A stretch of DNA of 64,000 nt, taken from positions 310,001-374,000 of the forward strand of contig CAZIYT010000004.1 of assembly GCA_964543545.1 (NCBI GenBank). The letters run 5' to 3'. Positions 35,252-44,267 of this stretch are shown here, in pieces. Source of the stretch: UBA4416 sp964543545. GTDB lineage: Bacteria; Bacteroidota; Bacteroidia; B-17B0; Aurantibacillaceae. The notes under the pieces were generated by a model. That model saw only the letters and a program-made list of their open reading frames with translations, was not told the DNA's origin and made no database searches. Position numbers and translations under genes: made by a program. Position 1 is the stretch's first letter, and every line of letters begins with the position of its first letter.

Positions 35252-37021
35252 ATGAACGCTCAATTTCTCCATAAACATTTGATTCTGAAAATTTTCGTTT
35301 GTATGATGTTTATGAATCTGAAGCTGCTCTCCCAATGTGTCTGGAGCAATCTGTTATACGACAACTTCGAGTATGCGACATCCACCGCCAGTCCTGATTT
35401 TGTGCCCAGTGTTTCTTATTCTCCGGCTCATCCCGATACCTATGCTTCCCACAGTCCGAATCAGTCTGCATACATTAATTTTATAGACAGCAATCTGACC
35501 AACGGAACACATGCCGGCACACTATTCTACAGTAAAACCTTTACGGTATGCCCCAACACCCAGTATAAAGTGTCTTCCTGGTTTTGCACCACCTTTGCCG
35601 GTATGCAATGTGATCTTAAGATCCGCTTAAAGGATGGAAGCGGAGGGATCCTGAATGCGGTTAACAGTTTTCCCTGCGCCTATGCACCCAGCTTCAGCCA
35701 GTACAGCTCCGGTATTGTCACTCCTACAACCAGCACGATGATCCTGGAATTAATTACCAACGTTGGCGGCGGTGGAGGAAACGATCTGGGTATGGATGAT
35801 CTGCTGGTGGAGCAATGCCTGAATGCCTCCGGCAGCGTGACCACACAAACCACGCTATGCAGTGCCTCGCCTACGCTGAACCTGTTTGGCCTGCTGGGCT
35901 CATCACAGCCCACCTTCGGCTCCTGGGGAGGCCCTTCCGTGCTGACGGGCGGTTACCAGGGAACCTTCAGCCCGGGGCTTAATGTGCAGGGAAATTATGT
36001 GTACAGTTATAACTATCAGAACAACATCAATTGCCCGCTGATAAGAGATACTGCAAAAGTCACGGTGATCAGCTCTCCCACGATAAGTGTAAACCAGGCA
36101 ACCCTCTGTGCCGGAAAACAAACAGTGCTTATTGCCAGCGGAGCGGCCAACTATACCTGGACGCCCATCACGGGGCTTAATGCCGTAAACGGTACTTCGG
36201 TTTCTGCCGCGCCCTTTGCCACAACAGTGTATTCCATTACCGGGACCTTCGGGATGTGTTCTGCAACACAAACAACAACCGTAACGGTAATTCCCTTGCC
36301 TGTGGTCACGGTCAACTCCGGAGAGGTCTGCCAGGGGAAAACAACCCTTTTAAATGCCTCCGGCGCCTCTTCTTACTCCTGGCTTCCTTCCACAGGGCTT
36401 AACGGTAATTCAGGCCCTGCGGTTCTCGCCGGCCCCGGATCATCTGTCGTCTACACGGTTACGGGTGTGTCATCAGGCTGTTCGGCAACAGCCACCGCAA
36501 CTGTACTCGTCCGCCAGGCAGCATCAGCCGCTATCAGCGCCAGTAATTTTTCCATTACCTCCTCCGATCCGCTGAGTACCTTAACGGCTTCAGGAGGCAA
36601 CACCTTCAACTGGATCCTGCAAGGCAATTTTTCCAGTGAGCTCCAGGTGAGTCCTCAAAAAACGAGCTCCTATTGCGTGGAGGTGAGCGAGAATGGCTTT
36701 TGCCCTGACACAGCCTGCATCACGATATTCGCTGAGTTCAAGTCAGAGCTGGAGTTCCCGAATGTATTTACACCTAACGGCGACGGACCTAACGACAGGT
36801 TCTTTTTCCCATACAGTAACCTCGAATCCTTTAGCCTTTCCATTTTCAACCGCTGGGGAACTAAAGTATTCGAATCGTCGGATCCCGACAAAAACAGCGG
36901 ATGGGATGGGAAAATAGATGGCGCGAATGCCCCGGACGGAGTATACTCTTACATTCTGCATGCGAAAGGTCTTGACGATACGCTTTATGAAAAGGCCGGA
37001 TTCATCACCCTGGTGAGATAA
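35252..37021 (+). CDS. Surface protein with T9SS type B (CHU_C) sorting domain, paralogue 1
   Basis: The product is 589 residues with a signal peptide (about 1-29). The N-terminal domain (about 30-200) is a jelly-roll-like module with FTVCPNTQYKVSSWFCTTF and NVGGGGGNDLGMDDLLVEQC. It is followed by a short linker domain and two Ig-like modules of about 75 residues (for example GKTTLLNASGASSYSWLPST), then a third divergent one. The C-terminal 90 residues, FPNVFTPNGDGPNDRFFF to YEKAGFITLVR, are the gliding-associated type B sorting domain. It is probably an adhesin. The start codon is 71 bp from the divergent kinase gene, and the next gene is a close paralogue 19 bp after the stop. Confidence 0.92.
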   Translation: MNAQFLHKHLILKIFVCMMFMNLKLLSQCVWSNLLYDNFEYATSTASPDFVPSVSYSPAHPDTYASHSPNQSAYINFIDSNLTNGTHAGTLFYSKTFTVCPNTQYKVSSWFCTTFAGMQCDLKIRLKDGSGGILNAVNSFPCAYAPSFSQYSSGIVTPTTSTMILELITNVGGGGGNDLGMDDLLVEQCLNASGSVTTQTTLCSASPTLNLFGLLGSSQPTFGSWGGPSVLTGGYQGTFSPGLNVQGNYVYSYNYQNNINCPLIRDTAKVTVISSPTISVNQATLCAGKQTVLIASGAANYTWTPITGLNAVNGTSVSAAPFATTVYSITGTFGMCSATQTTTVTVIPLPVVTVNSGEVCQGKTTLLNASGASSYSWLPSTGLNGNSGPAVLAGPGSSVVYTVTGVSSGCSATATATVLVRQAASAAISASNFSITSSDPLSTLTASGGNTFNWILQGNFSSELQVSPQKTSSYCVEVSENGFCPDTACITIFAEFKSELEFPNVFTPNGDGPNDRFFFPYSNLESFSLSIFNRWGTKVFESSDPDKNSGWDGKIDGANAPDGVYSYILHAKGLDDTLYEKAGFITLVR

Positions 37022-37040
37022 ACCCATAAGCAAACAAGAC

Positions 37041-39263
37041 ATGACTCTTTTCCATACCTTTCAGTTTCTCCGGATCACAAAGCTTTGGCTGGCAGTTATG
37101 GCTTTGCTTGTATTCCATAAAACACAGTATGGACAATGTAGCTGGAGCAACCTGTTAGCTGATGGCTTTGAATATTCACAAGCCACCACCAGCCCGGATT
37201 TTATAACGGGCCTCAGTTATGCATTGCCGCATCCTGCAAGCTATGCTGCGCATTCGGGAAGCCAGTCGGTATACCTTAATTTTGTAGACAGCAACTCCAC
37301 CTCGCCTCCCGGAACACGTGCCGGAACCTTGTTCTACAGGAAGACAATAACTGTTTGCCCGAATATCCCCTACAGGGTATCGATGTGGTTGTGTACCACA
37401 TTTTCAGGATTGCAGTGCAACGTTAAAATTGTATTGAAAGATCCCAACGGCGCTGTTTTAAATGCAGTCAATAATTTTCCCTGTCCTTATGCCCCCACCT
37501 TCGGACAATACACGTCGGGTGTTGTCACTCCCACCACAAGTACCATCATCCTCGACCTGTATACCAATGTGGGCGGCGGAGGCGGAAACGACCTGGGAGT
37601 GGATGACCTGCTCATCGAGCAATGTTTCACCTCACCGGGCATCAAAACACAAACAAGCTTGTGCAGCACATCGCCCGCCTTTGATTTATACGGGCTGTTC
37701 AATCCTGTTCGTCCTACTTACGGAACCTGGGCAGGCCCTTCTTCGTTGGGTAGCGGATATTTAGGCAGCTACAATCCTTCGCTTAATCTGCAGGGCCAGT
37801 ATTTATACAGTTACTATTTTCAGAACAACAGCAATTGCCCCCTGATCAAAGACACTGTCAATGTGGTGATGCCTCAAACACCTACCTTAAGTGTTAACGC
37901 AGCAACGATCTGCCCGGGACAACAAACAGCTACCTTAACAGCCGCCGGAGCTGCCGGTTACACCTGGACACCCGCCACGGGACTGAACACCACAGCGGCC
38001 GGAACGGTGATTGCTAATCCTCCGGCTACCACAGCTTATACCATCGTTGGCTCCAATGGAAACTGCCGAGATACGATTACCACACAGGTTACGGTAAATC
38101 CTCTGCCTGTGTTAAGCGTAAATTCAGCGACGATCTGCAGTGGCTCTTCCACAACATTGTCGGCATCGGGCGCATCCCTTTATTCCTGGAGCCCTGCCTT
38201 TTCCCTGAATAGCATTTCCGGCCCTTCCGTAGTGGCAACGCCCACTGCAAGCACGGTATATGCCATCACCGGTACGGTAGGCTCCTGTACGGCGGTTGTG
38301 AATTCTTCAGTGACGATAACACCCACGCCTACGCTGTCTGCTAACTCAACAAGTATTTGCAGGGGTTCGGAGGCATTGCTTACCGTAAACGGCGCAACGA
38401 GCTACACCTGGTTTCCTTCATCGGGCCTGAGCGCCACCACCGGAAGCACCGTCAGCTCTTCTTCGCCGGTAACCATTACCTATACGGTAATCGGGATCCT
38501 GGGAAATTGTTCAGACACCACGGAAAGCACCGTCACCGTAAATCCGCTTCCGGCCTTAACCGTAAATTCCGCCACAGTGTGTGATGGCTTCTCCGCCACT
38601 CTCATAGCCTCGGGAGCATCGGTCTACAGCTGGTCGCCGTCCACGTATCTGAATACGTCCTCGGGGGCTTCGGTCATTGCCACACCATCGGTTTCCACCG
38701 TGTATGTTGTAAGCGGCTCAATAGGAATGTGTAGCTCTACCTTACAAGCAGTAGTGCATGTCAATTCCCTGCCCAATGCTGCTATCGGGGCAAGCAATAC
38801 CATAATCAATACGCCGGGTGAAAGTGTATCGCTCACTGCTTCCGGCGGCGTCGACTACCTGTGGTCGAACGGTGCCGGCACCTCCCTGATTGCCGTGGCG
38901 CCTTCGCAGACAAGCGATTACTGCGTGACGGTACGGACCGCAGAGGGCTGTGAGCAAAAAGCCTGCATCACCATAGAAGTATCGCCGGAGTCCACGCTCT
39001 ATATTCCCAATGCCTTTACTCCGAACGGTGACGGACTCAATGATGTGTTGTATACGCCTGGTACTAATATTGTCGCATACCATTTTATGATTTACAACCG
39101 CTGGGGGAACCTGGTATTCGAATCCGATGATATGGAAAAAGGCTGGGACGGCACTTATAAAGGAGAGCGGGTAAAAGATGATGTGTATAATTACCGCCTG
39201 ATCGCAGAAGGGATTGATCACGCCCGCTATAAAAAAGCCGGCTTCATTGCCGTTGTGAAGTAA
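37041..39263 (+). CDS. Surface protein with T9SS type B (CHU_C) sorting domain, paralogue 2
   Basis: The product is 740 residues with the same plan as the gene before it. The N-terminal domain is closely similar (ITVCPNIPYRVSMWLCTTF and NVGGGGGNDLGVDDLLIEQC). It has four full Ig-like modules of about 75 residues instead of two, each opening SVNSATICSGSS or similar, plus the same divergent last module with SDYCVTVRTAEGCEQKACIT. The end, IPNAFTPNGDGLNDVLYTPG to YKKAGFIAVVK, is a type B sorting domain. The extra length comes from module duplication. It should be cell-surface attached or secreted, and adhesion is inferred. It is co-transcribed with paralogue 1. Confidence 0.92.
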   Translation: MTLFHTFQFLRITKLWLAVMALLVFHKTQYGQCSWSNLLADGFEYSQATTSPDFITGLSYALPHPASYAAHSGSQSVYLNFVDSNSTSPPGTRAGTLFYRKTITVCPNIPYRVSMWLCTTFSGLQCNVKIVLKDPNGAVLNAVNNFPCPYAPTFGQYTSGVVTPTTSTIILDLYTNVGGGGGNDLGVDDLLIEQCFTSPGIKTQTSLCSTSPAFDLYGLFNPVRPTYGTWAGPSSLGSGYLGSYNPSLNLQGQYLYSYYFQNNSNCPLIKDTVNVVMPQTPTLSVNAATICPGQQTATLTAAGAAGYTWTPATGLNTTAAGTVIANPPATTAYTIVGSNGNCRDTITTQVTVNPLPVLSVNSATICSGSSTTLSASGASLYSWSPAFSLNSISGPSVVATPTASTVYAITGTVGSCTAVVNSSVTITPTPTLSANSTSICRGSEALLTVNGATSYTWFPSSGLSATTGSTVSSSSPVTITYTVIGILGNCSDTTESTVTVNPLPALTVNSATVCDGFSATLIASGASVYSWSPSTYLNTSSGASVIATPSVSTVYVVSGSIGMCSSTLQAVVHVNSLPNAAIGASNTIINTPGESVSLTASGGVDYLWSNGAGTSLIAVAPSQTSDYCVTVRTAEGCEQKACITIEVSPESTLYIPNAFTPNGDGLNDVLYTPGTNIVAYHFMIYNRWGNLVFESDDMEKGWDGTYKGERVKDDVYNYRLIAEGIDHARYKKAGFIAVVK

Positions 39264-39309
39264 GCCCGGTCTTTGATCCTGTTTAGCTGATGTCCCGGCT
39301 TATGGGCTA

Positions 39310-39969
39310 TCAGGCGCCTATTTTGATTTTCTCACCCAAAAACTTCGGATCTGTATGCAGAATATAAATATCCAGCACACATTTCACCCGCGCAAAGTAT
39401 TCGCGGATGCGCGTCTTTAAGGAATAGTTCTTATTTACCTCCTGTGCATTGAAGGCAATGGCGTGTACGCCGCTTTTATTGGCAATGAACAGCGCGCGCT
39501 GGTTATGAAACTCCTGCGAAATGATGGTGATGGAATCCTCGCCGAATACTTCCCTGCACCTCACCACGCTGTCCAACGTGCGGAAGCCCGCATAATCGAG
39601 CACAATACAGGAATCGGGAACACCGAGCTTGATCAGTGCATCGCGCATGTCGGTGGGCTCATCGTAGCCTTCGGTGTGGTTATCACCGCTCAACAGGAGG
39701 TATTGCACCTTTCCCGTTTTATAAAGCTCATAGGCAGCCTGCATGCGGTAGGTGAAATACATATTGTCGGTGCCGCGGATCGTATTTTTGGAAGCGCCGA
39801 GTACAAGGCCCACCTTGCGCGCGGGAATTGCGCTGCTATCGTTATAGAGTTGCGATACCGTAGAGCGGTTGATCCAGGAGTTGCAAAGCAACAGGGATAA
39901 GAAGCAAAGCAGCACCAGGATGAAAAGCCATTTGAAGAAACGCTTGTATCGGATGAAAAAGGCTTTCAT
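39310..39969 (-). CDS. SanA/YdcF-like (DUF218) membrane-anchored protein
   Basis: The product is 219 residues with one N-terminal membrane helix (about 13-30) and a periplasmic DUF218 domain. Family-like motifs are VGLVLGASKNT, LLLSGDNHTEGYDEPTDMRD and ITIISQEFHNQRALFIAN. Relatives such as SanA are tied to envelope permeability in E. coli; the reaction is not known. The ATG shares one base with the TAA of the UbiA-like gene upstream, so the two are translationally coupled. It is the last gene of the yicC cluster on this strand. Confidence 0.88.
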   Translation of the reverse strand: MKAFFIRYKRFFKWLFILVLLCFLSLLLCNSWINRSTVSQLYNDSSAIPARKVGLVLGASKNTIRGTDNMYFTYRMQAAYELYKTGKVQYLLLSGDNHTEGYDEPTDMRDALIKLGVPDSCIVLDYAGFRTLDSVVRCREVFGEDSITIISQEFHNQRALFIANKSGVHAIAFNAQEVNKNYSLKTRIREYFARVKCVLDIYILHTDPKFLGEKIKIGA

Positions 39970-40823
39970 TAAATGAATAAAGAAGTGATCGTAAAAGTAG
40001 CAAACACCACGCTGGCAATGCCATTGGTTGTGCCAAAGGCCAGGTTCACGCGAGAGAGGTCGTTGGGCTTTACGATGCTGTGCTGGTATACGATAAGCCC
40101 GATGAAGAAGGCCACGCCCAGCCAGTACAGGAAATTGAAATGCCCGTAAAAGCCTGCTGTGACTACAAAAGCAATACTGAAGGCATGCAATACTTCTGAA
40201 AAGCGGAGGGCCCCTTTGGTTCCGAGGAGCACAGGGATCGAATTCAAACGGTGCTCTCTGTCGAAGCTTTCATCTTGCAGGGCATAAATAATGTCGAAGC
40301 CGCTCACCCAGCAAAATACCGTAAAGGAAAATAATAAAGGCAGCCAGGAAAAATGGCCGGTTACCGCCAGGTAGGCGCCGATAGGAGCAAGGGCCAGCCC
40401 CACGCCCAGCACCAGGTGGCAGAGCGGCGTGAAGCGTTTGGTATAGCTGTAGAACAGGATCACGAACAAGGCCACCGGTGATAAATAGAAACAGATGGTA
40501 TTGATAAAAAACGTGGCTGTCACGAATAAGGCAGAATTTAAGATGATGAAGAAGAGCGCATTTCCCGGATTGATAATACCTGCGGGAATTTCGCGGATGG
40601 CAGTCCTCGGGTTGAGCGCATCAAACCTGCGGTCGATGTAGCGGTTGAAGGCCATCGCCGAATTGCGCGCCGTCGCCATACAGGCCAGCACCAGCAAAAA
40701 CAATTTCCAGGAAAAGCTATAGCCTTCGTGGATCGAAAGCATAAAGCCGATCAGCGCGAAGGGCAGGGCGAAGATCGTGTGGCTGAACTTAACGAGTGAC
40801 AAATAATGCTTGACAGTGCTCAT
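39969..40823 (-). CDS. UbiA family polyprenyltransferase (4-hydroxybenzoate polyprenyltransferase-like, MqnP type)
   Basis: The product is 284 residues with about eight or nine membrane helices. The first prenyl-diphosphate motif is NRYIDRRFDALNPRT (about 60-74) and the second is DIIYALQDESFDREHRLNS (about 172-190). The N terminus VKHYLSLVKFSHTIFALPFA is typical of the UbiA-like group used in menaquinone synthesis by the futalosine route. It transfers a polyprenyl chain to an aromatic acceptor in the inner membrane. The assignment to the futalosine pathway is inference; no other mqn gene is visible. It is in an operon with a small membrane protein upstream (4-bp gap) and the SanA-like gene downstream. 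Confidence 0.9.
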   Translation of the reverse strand: MSTVKHYLSLVKFSHTIFALPFALIGFMLSIHEGYSFSWKLFLLVLACMATARNSAMAFNRYIDRRFDALNPRTAIREIPAGIINPGNALFFIILNSALFVTATFFINTICFYLSPVALFVILFYSYTKRFTPLCHLVLGVGLALAPIGAYLAVTGHFSWLPLLFSFTVFCWVSGFDIIYALQDESFDREHRLNSIPVLLGTKGALRFSEVLHAFSIAFVVTAGFYGHFNFLYWLGVAFFIGLIVYQHSIVKPNDLSRVNLAFGTTNGIASVVFATFTITSLFI

Positions 40824-40827
40824 GGAT

Positions 40828-41097
40828 TTAGCGTTTAAGAATGAGGATCATGAGAAAGACCACAGGAACCGAAGAGAGGATCAGCCCGGCAAAGCCCATG
40901 CTGAAATTCTTTTTAGAGATCTCGTGCTTGGCATTCAGGAAAATATTGATGATGGAGCTGATAAAACCTAAAAAGGTATTCAGCAGGGAAAGCATCAGGA
41001 ACAGGGGATTATCGGTGAGCACCAGCAATACAATGAAGATGCAGCACAAAGCTCCGAACACCAATGATAAATAGCCGGTTGTTTTATAAAGATTCAT
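40828..41097 (-). CDS. Small three-helix membrane protein of unknown function
   Basis: The product is 89 residues with three hydrophobic segments (about 7-28, 30-53 and 66-87) and a short charged loop (NAKHEISKKNFSMG). It resembles generic small DUF4190-like membrane proteins, but I cannot place it firmly. It lies between yicC (13 bp upstream) and the prenyltransferase (4 bp downstream), all on the minus strand, so it is part of that transcript. Confidence 0.75.
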   Translation of the reverse strand: MNLYKTTGYLSLVFGALCCIFIVLLVLTDNPLFLMLSLLNTFLGFISSIINIFLNAKHEISKKNFSMGFAGLILSSVPVVFLMILILKR

Positions 41098-41110
41098 GAT
41101 CTTGCCTCGC

Positions 41111-41980
41111 TTATAACACGTTGTTGGTTTGTTCTTTTATTTTTTCCAGCTCATCCTTCATCAGCACCACCAGCTTTTGCATCTCTGCATCGTTGGCTTT
41201 GGAGCCGATGGTGTTGATCTCACGGCCGATCTCCTGGCCGATGAAGTTCAGCTTGCGCCCGCCGGCAGGCTCTTTCATGGTTTTGATGAAATAGTCGAGG
41301 TGCGTTTTCAGCCTGACTTTTTCCTCGTTGATGTCCAGCTTTTCAATATAATAGATCAGCTCCTGCTCGAAGCGGTTCTTATCTATTTTATCTGTGCCCA
41401 CTACTTCTTCCAGGTTTTTGTGGATGCGGTCTTTGATGTTCTGGATGCGGGCGGCATCATGCACCTTGATATCTTCCAGCGCTTTGCTGATCAGGGCGAT
41501 GCGGTTCTCAAAATCCTTTTCAATGGATTGGCCTTCGTCGCTGCGAAAGGTATTCAGGCCCTCGATGGCTTTCAGGATAACCTGGTGAATGTCTGTCCAG
41601 TCCTGCTCGTTAGGCTCTTTGCGCTCGGTTTTCAGCACCTCTGGCATTTTCAGCACATGCGATAATAGATGGTCGGTAGGCTCATTCAGCTCAATGGCTA
41701 GCTGCCTGATTTTTTCATAATAGGCTTTGGCCAGCTCGGTGTTGACCTCCACAGGTGTTTCCTGCACTTTCGGCTCTACATATACCGAGAGGTCGATCTT
41801 TCCGCGTTCCAGCAGCCTGGCGATTTCGCTTTTCAGCTCGTGTTCTTTGTCGCGGTATACGGAGGAGAGGCGGAGGTTCAGATCGACATTTTTACTGTTG
41901 AGAGACCGGATCTCCACGTGTACGGTTTTGTTGTGGAATTCCTGTGTGGCTTTCCCGAAGCCAGTCATTGATTTTAGCAT
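41111..41980 (-). CDS. YicC/YloC family endoribonuclease
   Basis: The start is placed at the ATG at 41980 (MLKSMTGFGKATQEF, 289 residues), the usual family N terminus; another ATG lies two codons upstream at 41986. The YicC_N domain has EIRSLNSKNVDLNLRLSSVY, and the C-terminal DUF1732 has KLNFIGQEIGREINTIGSKA. Charged helices lie between. The E. coli homologue is an endoribonuclease that acts on RNA in the cytosol. It is the first gene of the cluster running to 39310. Its start is divergent from the isoaspartyl peptidase gene, and about 220 bp with repeated leader elements lie between. Confidence 0.93.
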   Translation of the reverse strand: MLKSMTGFGKATQEFHNKTVHVEIRSLNSKNVDLNLRLSSVYRDKEHELKSEIARLLERGKIDLSVYVEPKVQETPVEVNTELAKAYYEKIRQLAIELNEPTDHLLSHVLKMPEVLKTERKEPNEQDWTDIHQVILKAIEGLNTFRSDEGQSIEKDFENRIALISKALEDIKVHDAARIQNIKDRIHKNLEEVVGTDKIDKNRFEQELIYYIEKLDINEEKVRLKTHLDYFIKTMKEPAGGRKLNFIGQEIGREINTIGSKANDAEMQKLVVLMKDELEKIKEQTNNVL

Positions 41981-42113
41981 AGGCAAAAGTAAAATTTTTG
42001 GGCGATATAGCCCACAAAAGCAAAGGAATTCTTATTATTGTATAGCGAACAGGCCTTTTGAATATTGGCATGAAATTGCCATAAAGACCGGAAACAACGG
42101 CTAAACCGAAAAC

Positions 42114-42174
42114 CATGAAATAGCCATGCGGACAACACAGGAACGAATGAAGATACCACGGCTATACCATAAGG
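42114..42174 (+). promoter_or_regulatory. Shared inverted-repeat leader element, copy 3 (upstream of isoaspartyl peptidase)
   Basis: ATGAAATAGCCAT (42115-42127), a 32-nt spacer and GGCTATACCATAAGG (42160-42174) are followed by AATTAAAAAAACAAAAAACC to the ATG at 42203. The tail closely matches that of copy 2. A degenerate second copy lies just upstream at 42066-42110. Confidence 0.7.
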
Positions 42175-42202
42175 CAATTAAAAAAACAAAAAACCTCGAC
42201 TT

Positions 42203-43045
42203 ATGAAACTCATTATACACGGCGGATTTTTCAGCGAATCCTCACAATCCCACGAGACCAAGAAAGCCAAGCAGGACGCTTTGGAGCGCATTGTCAGAAG
42301 CTCCTACGAGTACCTGAAAAGCCATACAGCCCTCGAAACTGTCGTATATGCGGTAGAGCAATTGGAGGACGATGCGCTTTTTAATGCCGGGATCGGCTCG
42401 CAGATCCAGAGTGATGGGAAGATCCGCATGAGCGCTTCGCTCATGGATAGTGTTACCAATAAGTTCAGCGGCGTCATCAATATCGAGGACGTTAAAAACC
42501 CGATCCGTGTGGCGGAAAAGCTCTTTACCTACGACGACCGCGTGCTTGGCGGGGAAGGAGCCACACGCTTTGCCCGGAAAAACGGGTTTGAAGTCTTCAG
42601 TACCGAGATCCCGCAGCGCCGGAAGGAATACGAGGAGAAAGTAAAGTCGCAGGGAACAGGTACGGTAGGCTGCGTGGCGCTCGATGCCAGCGGGAATATT
42701 GCTGCTGCGACATCCACCGGTGGTAAAGGCTTCGAGATCCCGGGACGAATCTCCGATTCGGCAACCACGGCCGGTAATTACGCCAATGCCTTTTGTGGGG
42801 TGAGCTGCACGGGCGTGGGCGAAGACATTGTGAGTGCTGCCGTGGCAACGAAAATTGTGACACGGGTCACCGATGGCATGCCAGTCGCCGCTGCCTTTGA
42901 GAAAACATTTGCCGAGCTAAAGCCTTATGATGGCTTTGCAGGGGCTATTGCCATTGACAGATCCGGAAAGATGTATCACCAGGATTCGCATCCCAAAATG
43001 GTATTTGCCGGCTTCGACGGAACACAGCTTGACCTCTTTAATTGA
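42203..43045 (+). CDS. Isoaspartyl peptidase/L-asparaginase (Ntn hydrolase)
   Basis: The product is 280 residues, a plant-type asparaginase precursor. Autocleavage should occur before T154 in GTGTVGCVALDASG, freeing the N-terminal nucleophile of the beta subunit. Other family features are IIHGGFF at the N terminus (residues 4-10), NAGIGSQIQSDGKIRMSASL (61-80) and GGEGATRFARKNGF. STGGKGFEIPGRISDSATTA shapes the active site. There is no signal peptide, so it is cytosolic; it removes isoaspartyl dipeptides and asparagine. It is preceded by leader copy 3, and ribD follows 6 bp after the stop. Confidence 0.94.
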   Translation: MKLIIHGGFFSESSQSHETKKAKQDALERIVRSSYEYLKSHTALETVVYAVEQLEDDALFNAGIGSQIQSDGKIRMSASLMDSVTNKFSGVINIEDVKNPIRVAEKLFTYDDRVLGGEGATRFARKNGFEVFSTEIPQRRKEYEEKVKSQGTGTVGCVALDASGNIAAATSTGGKGFEIPGRISDSATTAGNYANAFCGVSCTGVGEDIVSAAVATKIVTRVTDGMPVAAAFEKTFAELKPYDGFAGAIAIDRSGKMYHQDSHPKMVFAGFDGTQLDLFN

Positions 43046-43051
43046 AACCTT

Positions 43052-44092
43052 GTGAGCGCAGATAAAACATATATGCAACGCTGCCTGGAACTCGCAGCAA
43101 AAGGGATGGGACATGTGGCTCCCAATCCGATGGTAGGCTGCGTCATTGTGCATGAGGGCGCGATTGTGTCGGAAGGCTACCACGAAACATTCGGTGCGCC
43201 GCATGCGGAGCCCAATGCCATCCGTCAGCTCAGCGATGAGGTCTTAAAAAACAGCACGCTGTATGTCAACCTCGAGCCCTGCTCGCATTACGGAAAAACG
43301 CCGCCCTGTGCAGACCTGATTATCCATAAAGGCATTCGGAAAGTTGTGATTGGCAGCCTCGATCCCAATCCATTGGTGGCAGGCAAAGGCCTTCAGAAAT
43401 TGAAAGACGCCGGCATTGAGGTAGTACACGGTGTTTTAGAAAACCAATGCCGGGAGCTCAATAAGCGCTTCAATAGGTTTCACGAAAACAAACGGCCTTA
43501 CATTATTTTGAAATGGGCGCAGACGCAGGATGGTTTTATCAGCCAATGGCCTTTGCCCGAGAATAAAGAAGACAACTGGATCACCGGAGCGGAGAGCAAA
43601 GCCCTTTCTCATCAATGGCGCTCGGAAGAGCAGGCCATCCTCATCGGGTATAATACGCTCATCAACGACGATCCTTTGCTCACCACGCGTTTGGCAAAGG
43701 GGAACAATCCGCTGAGGTTGATCCTGACCCGTGAAGCAGATCTGCCAGCGCATTTACAGGTATTTAATAAAGATGCCAAAACCATTGTGTTGAACAGTGT
43801 TAGAAGCGAGATGAAGCATTTCATCGAATATGTGAAGATCGATTGGAACAATAAGGTGAAAGAAGTGCTCGATCTCTGTTATGCGCGGCAGATCACAAGC
43901 ATCATCGTGGAAGGAGGCACCAATACCATTTACAACTTCATGAACCAGGACCTCTGGGACGAAGCCAGGATCTTTGTCAATCCGGCCAAACAATTTACGC
44001 ATGGCATCAACGCACCGGAGATCGGTTTGAAAGATCATAAATCTGTAGTGATCGGAAGTGACTTGCTGTATACCATTAAGAACAAGGCTTAA
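43052..44092 (+). CDS. ribD: Bifunctional riboflavin biosynthesis deaminase/reductase RibD
   Basis: The product is 346 residues. The deaminase domain (1-145) has the zinc site H51-A-E53 in GAPHAEPNAI plus C77 and C86 in EPCSHYGKTPPCADL. The reductase domain (about 150-346) has YIILKWAQTQDGFIS, the NADPH-side SIIVEGGTNTIYNF and the usual C-terminal strands. It carries out the second and third steps of riboflavin synthesis from GTP in the cytosol. The frame starts with GTG at 43052; an ATG seven codons later would cut the conserved KTYMQRCLELA start. Six bp separate it from the peptidase gene, so it is likely to share its transcript and leader. Confidence 0.95.
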   Translation: MSADKTYMQRCLELAAKGMGHVAPNPMVGCVIVHEGAIVSEGYHETFGAPHAEPNAIRQLSDEVLKNSTLYVNLEPCSHYGKTPPCADLIIHKGIRKVVIGSLDPNPLVAGKGLQKLKDAGIEVVHGVLENQCRELNKRFNRFHENKRPYIILKWAQTQDGFISQWPLPENKEDNWITGAESKALSHQWRSEEQAILIGYNTLINDDPLLTTRLAKGNNPLRLILTREADLPAHLQVFNKDAKTIVLNSVRSEMKHFIEYVKIDWNNKVKEVLDLCYARQITSIIVEGGTNTIYNFMNQDLWDEARIFVNPAKQFTHGINAPEIGLKDHKSVVIGSDLLYTIKNKA

Positions 44093-44098
44093 AAAAAT

Positions 44099-44194
44099 AA
44101 CCATATAAGGCATATAAGAAGAAAAGAATTCTATTACTCTCACTCTCATTATTACTAACAGCACCTTATATGGCCTTATATGTCTTATATGGTT
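44099..44194. repeat. Long A/T-rich inverted repeat after ribD
   Basis: Arms of 20 nt at 44099-44118 and 44175-44194 are complementary except for one G-U pair, with a 56-nt loop. The right arm is part of three tandem CTTATATG words (44165-44192). A runs lie on both sides. It could end the ribD transcript or be a mobile hairpin element. The rest of the 44093-44267 spacer shows nothing else. Confidence 0.6.
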
Positions 44195-44267
44195 TAAAAA
44201 ATCACCAAAACGAACAGCACGACTATAAACAACCTTATACGTCTTAATAAGGTTCATATACATCTTT

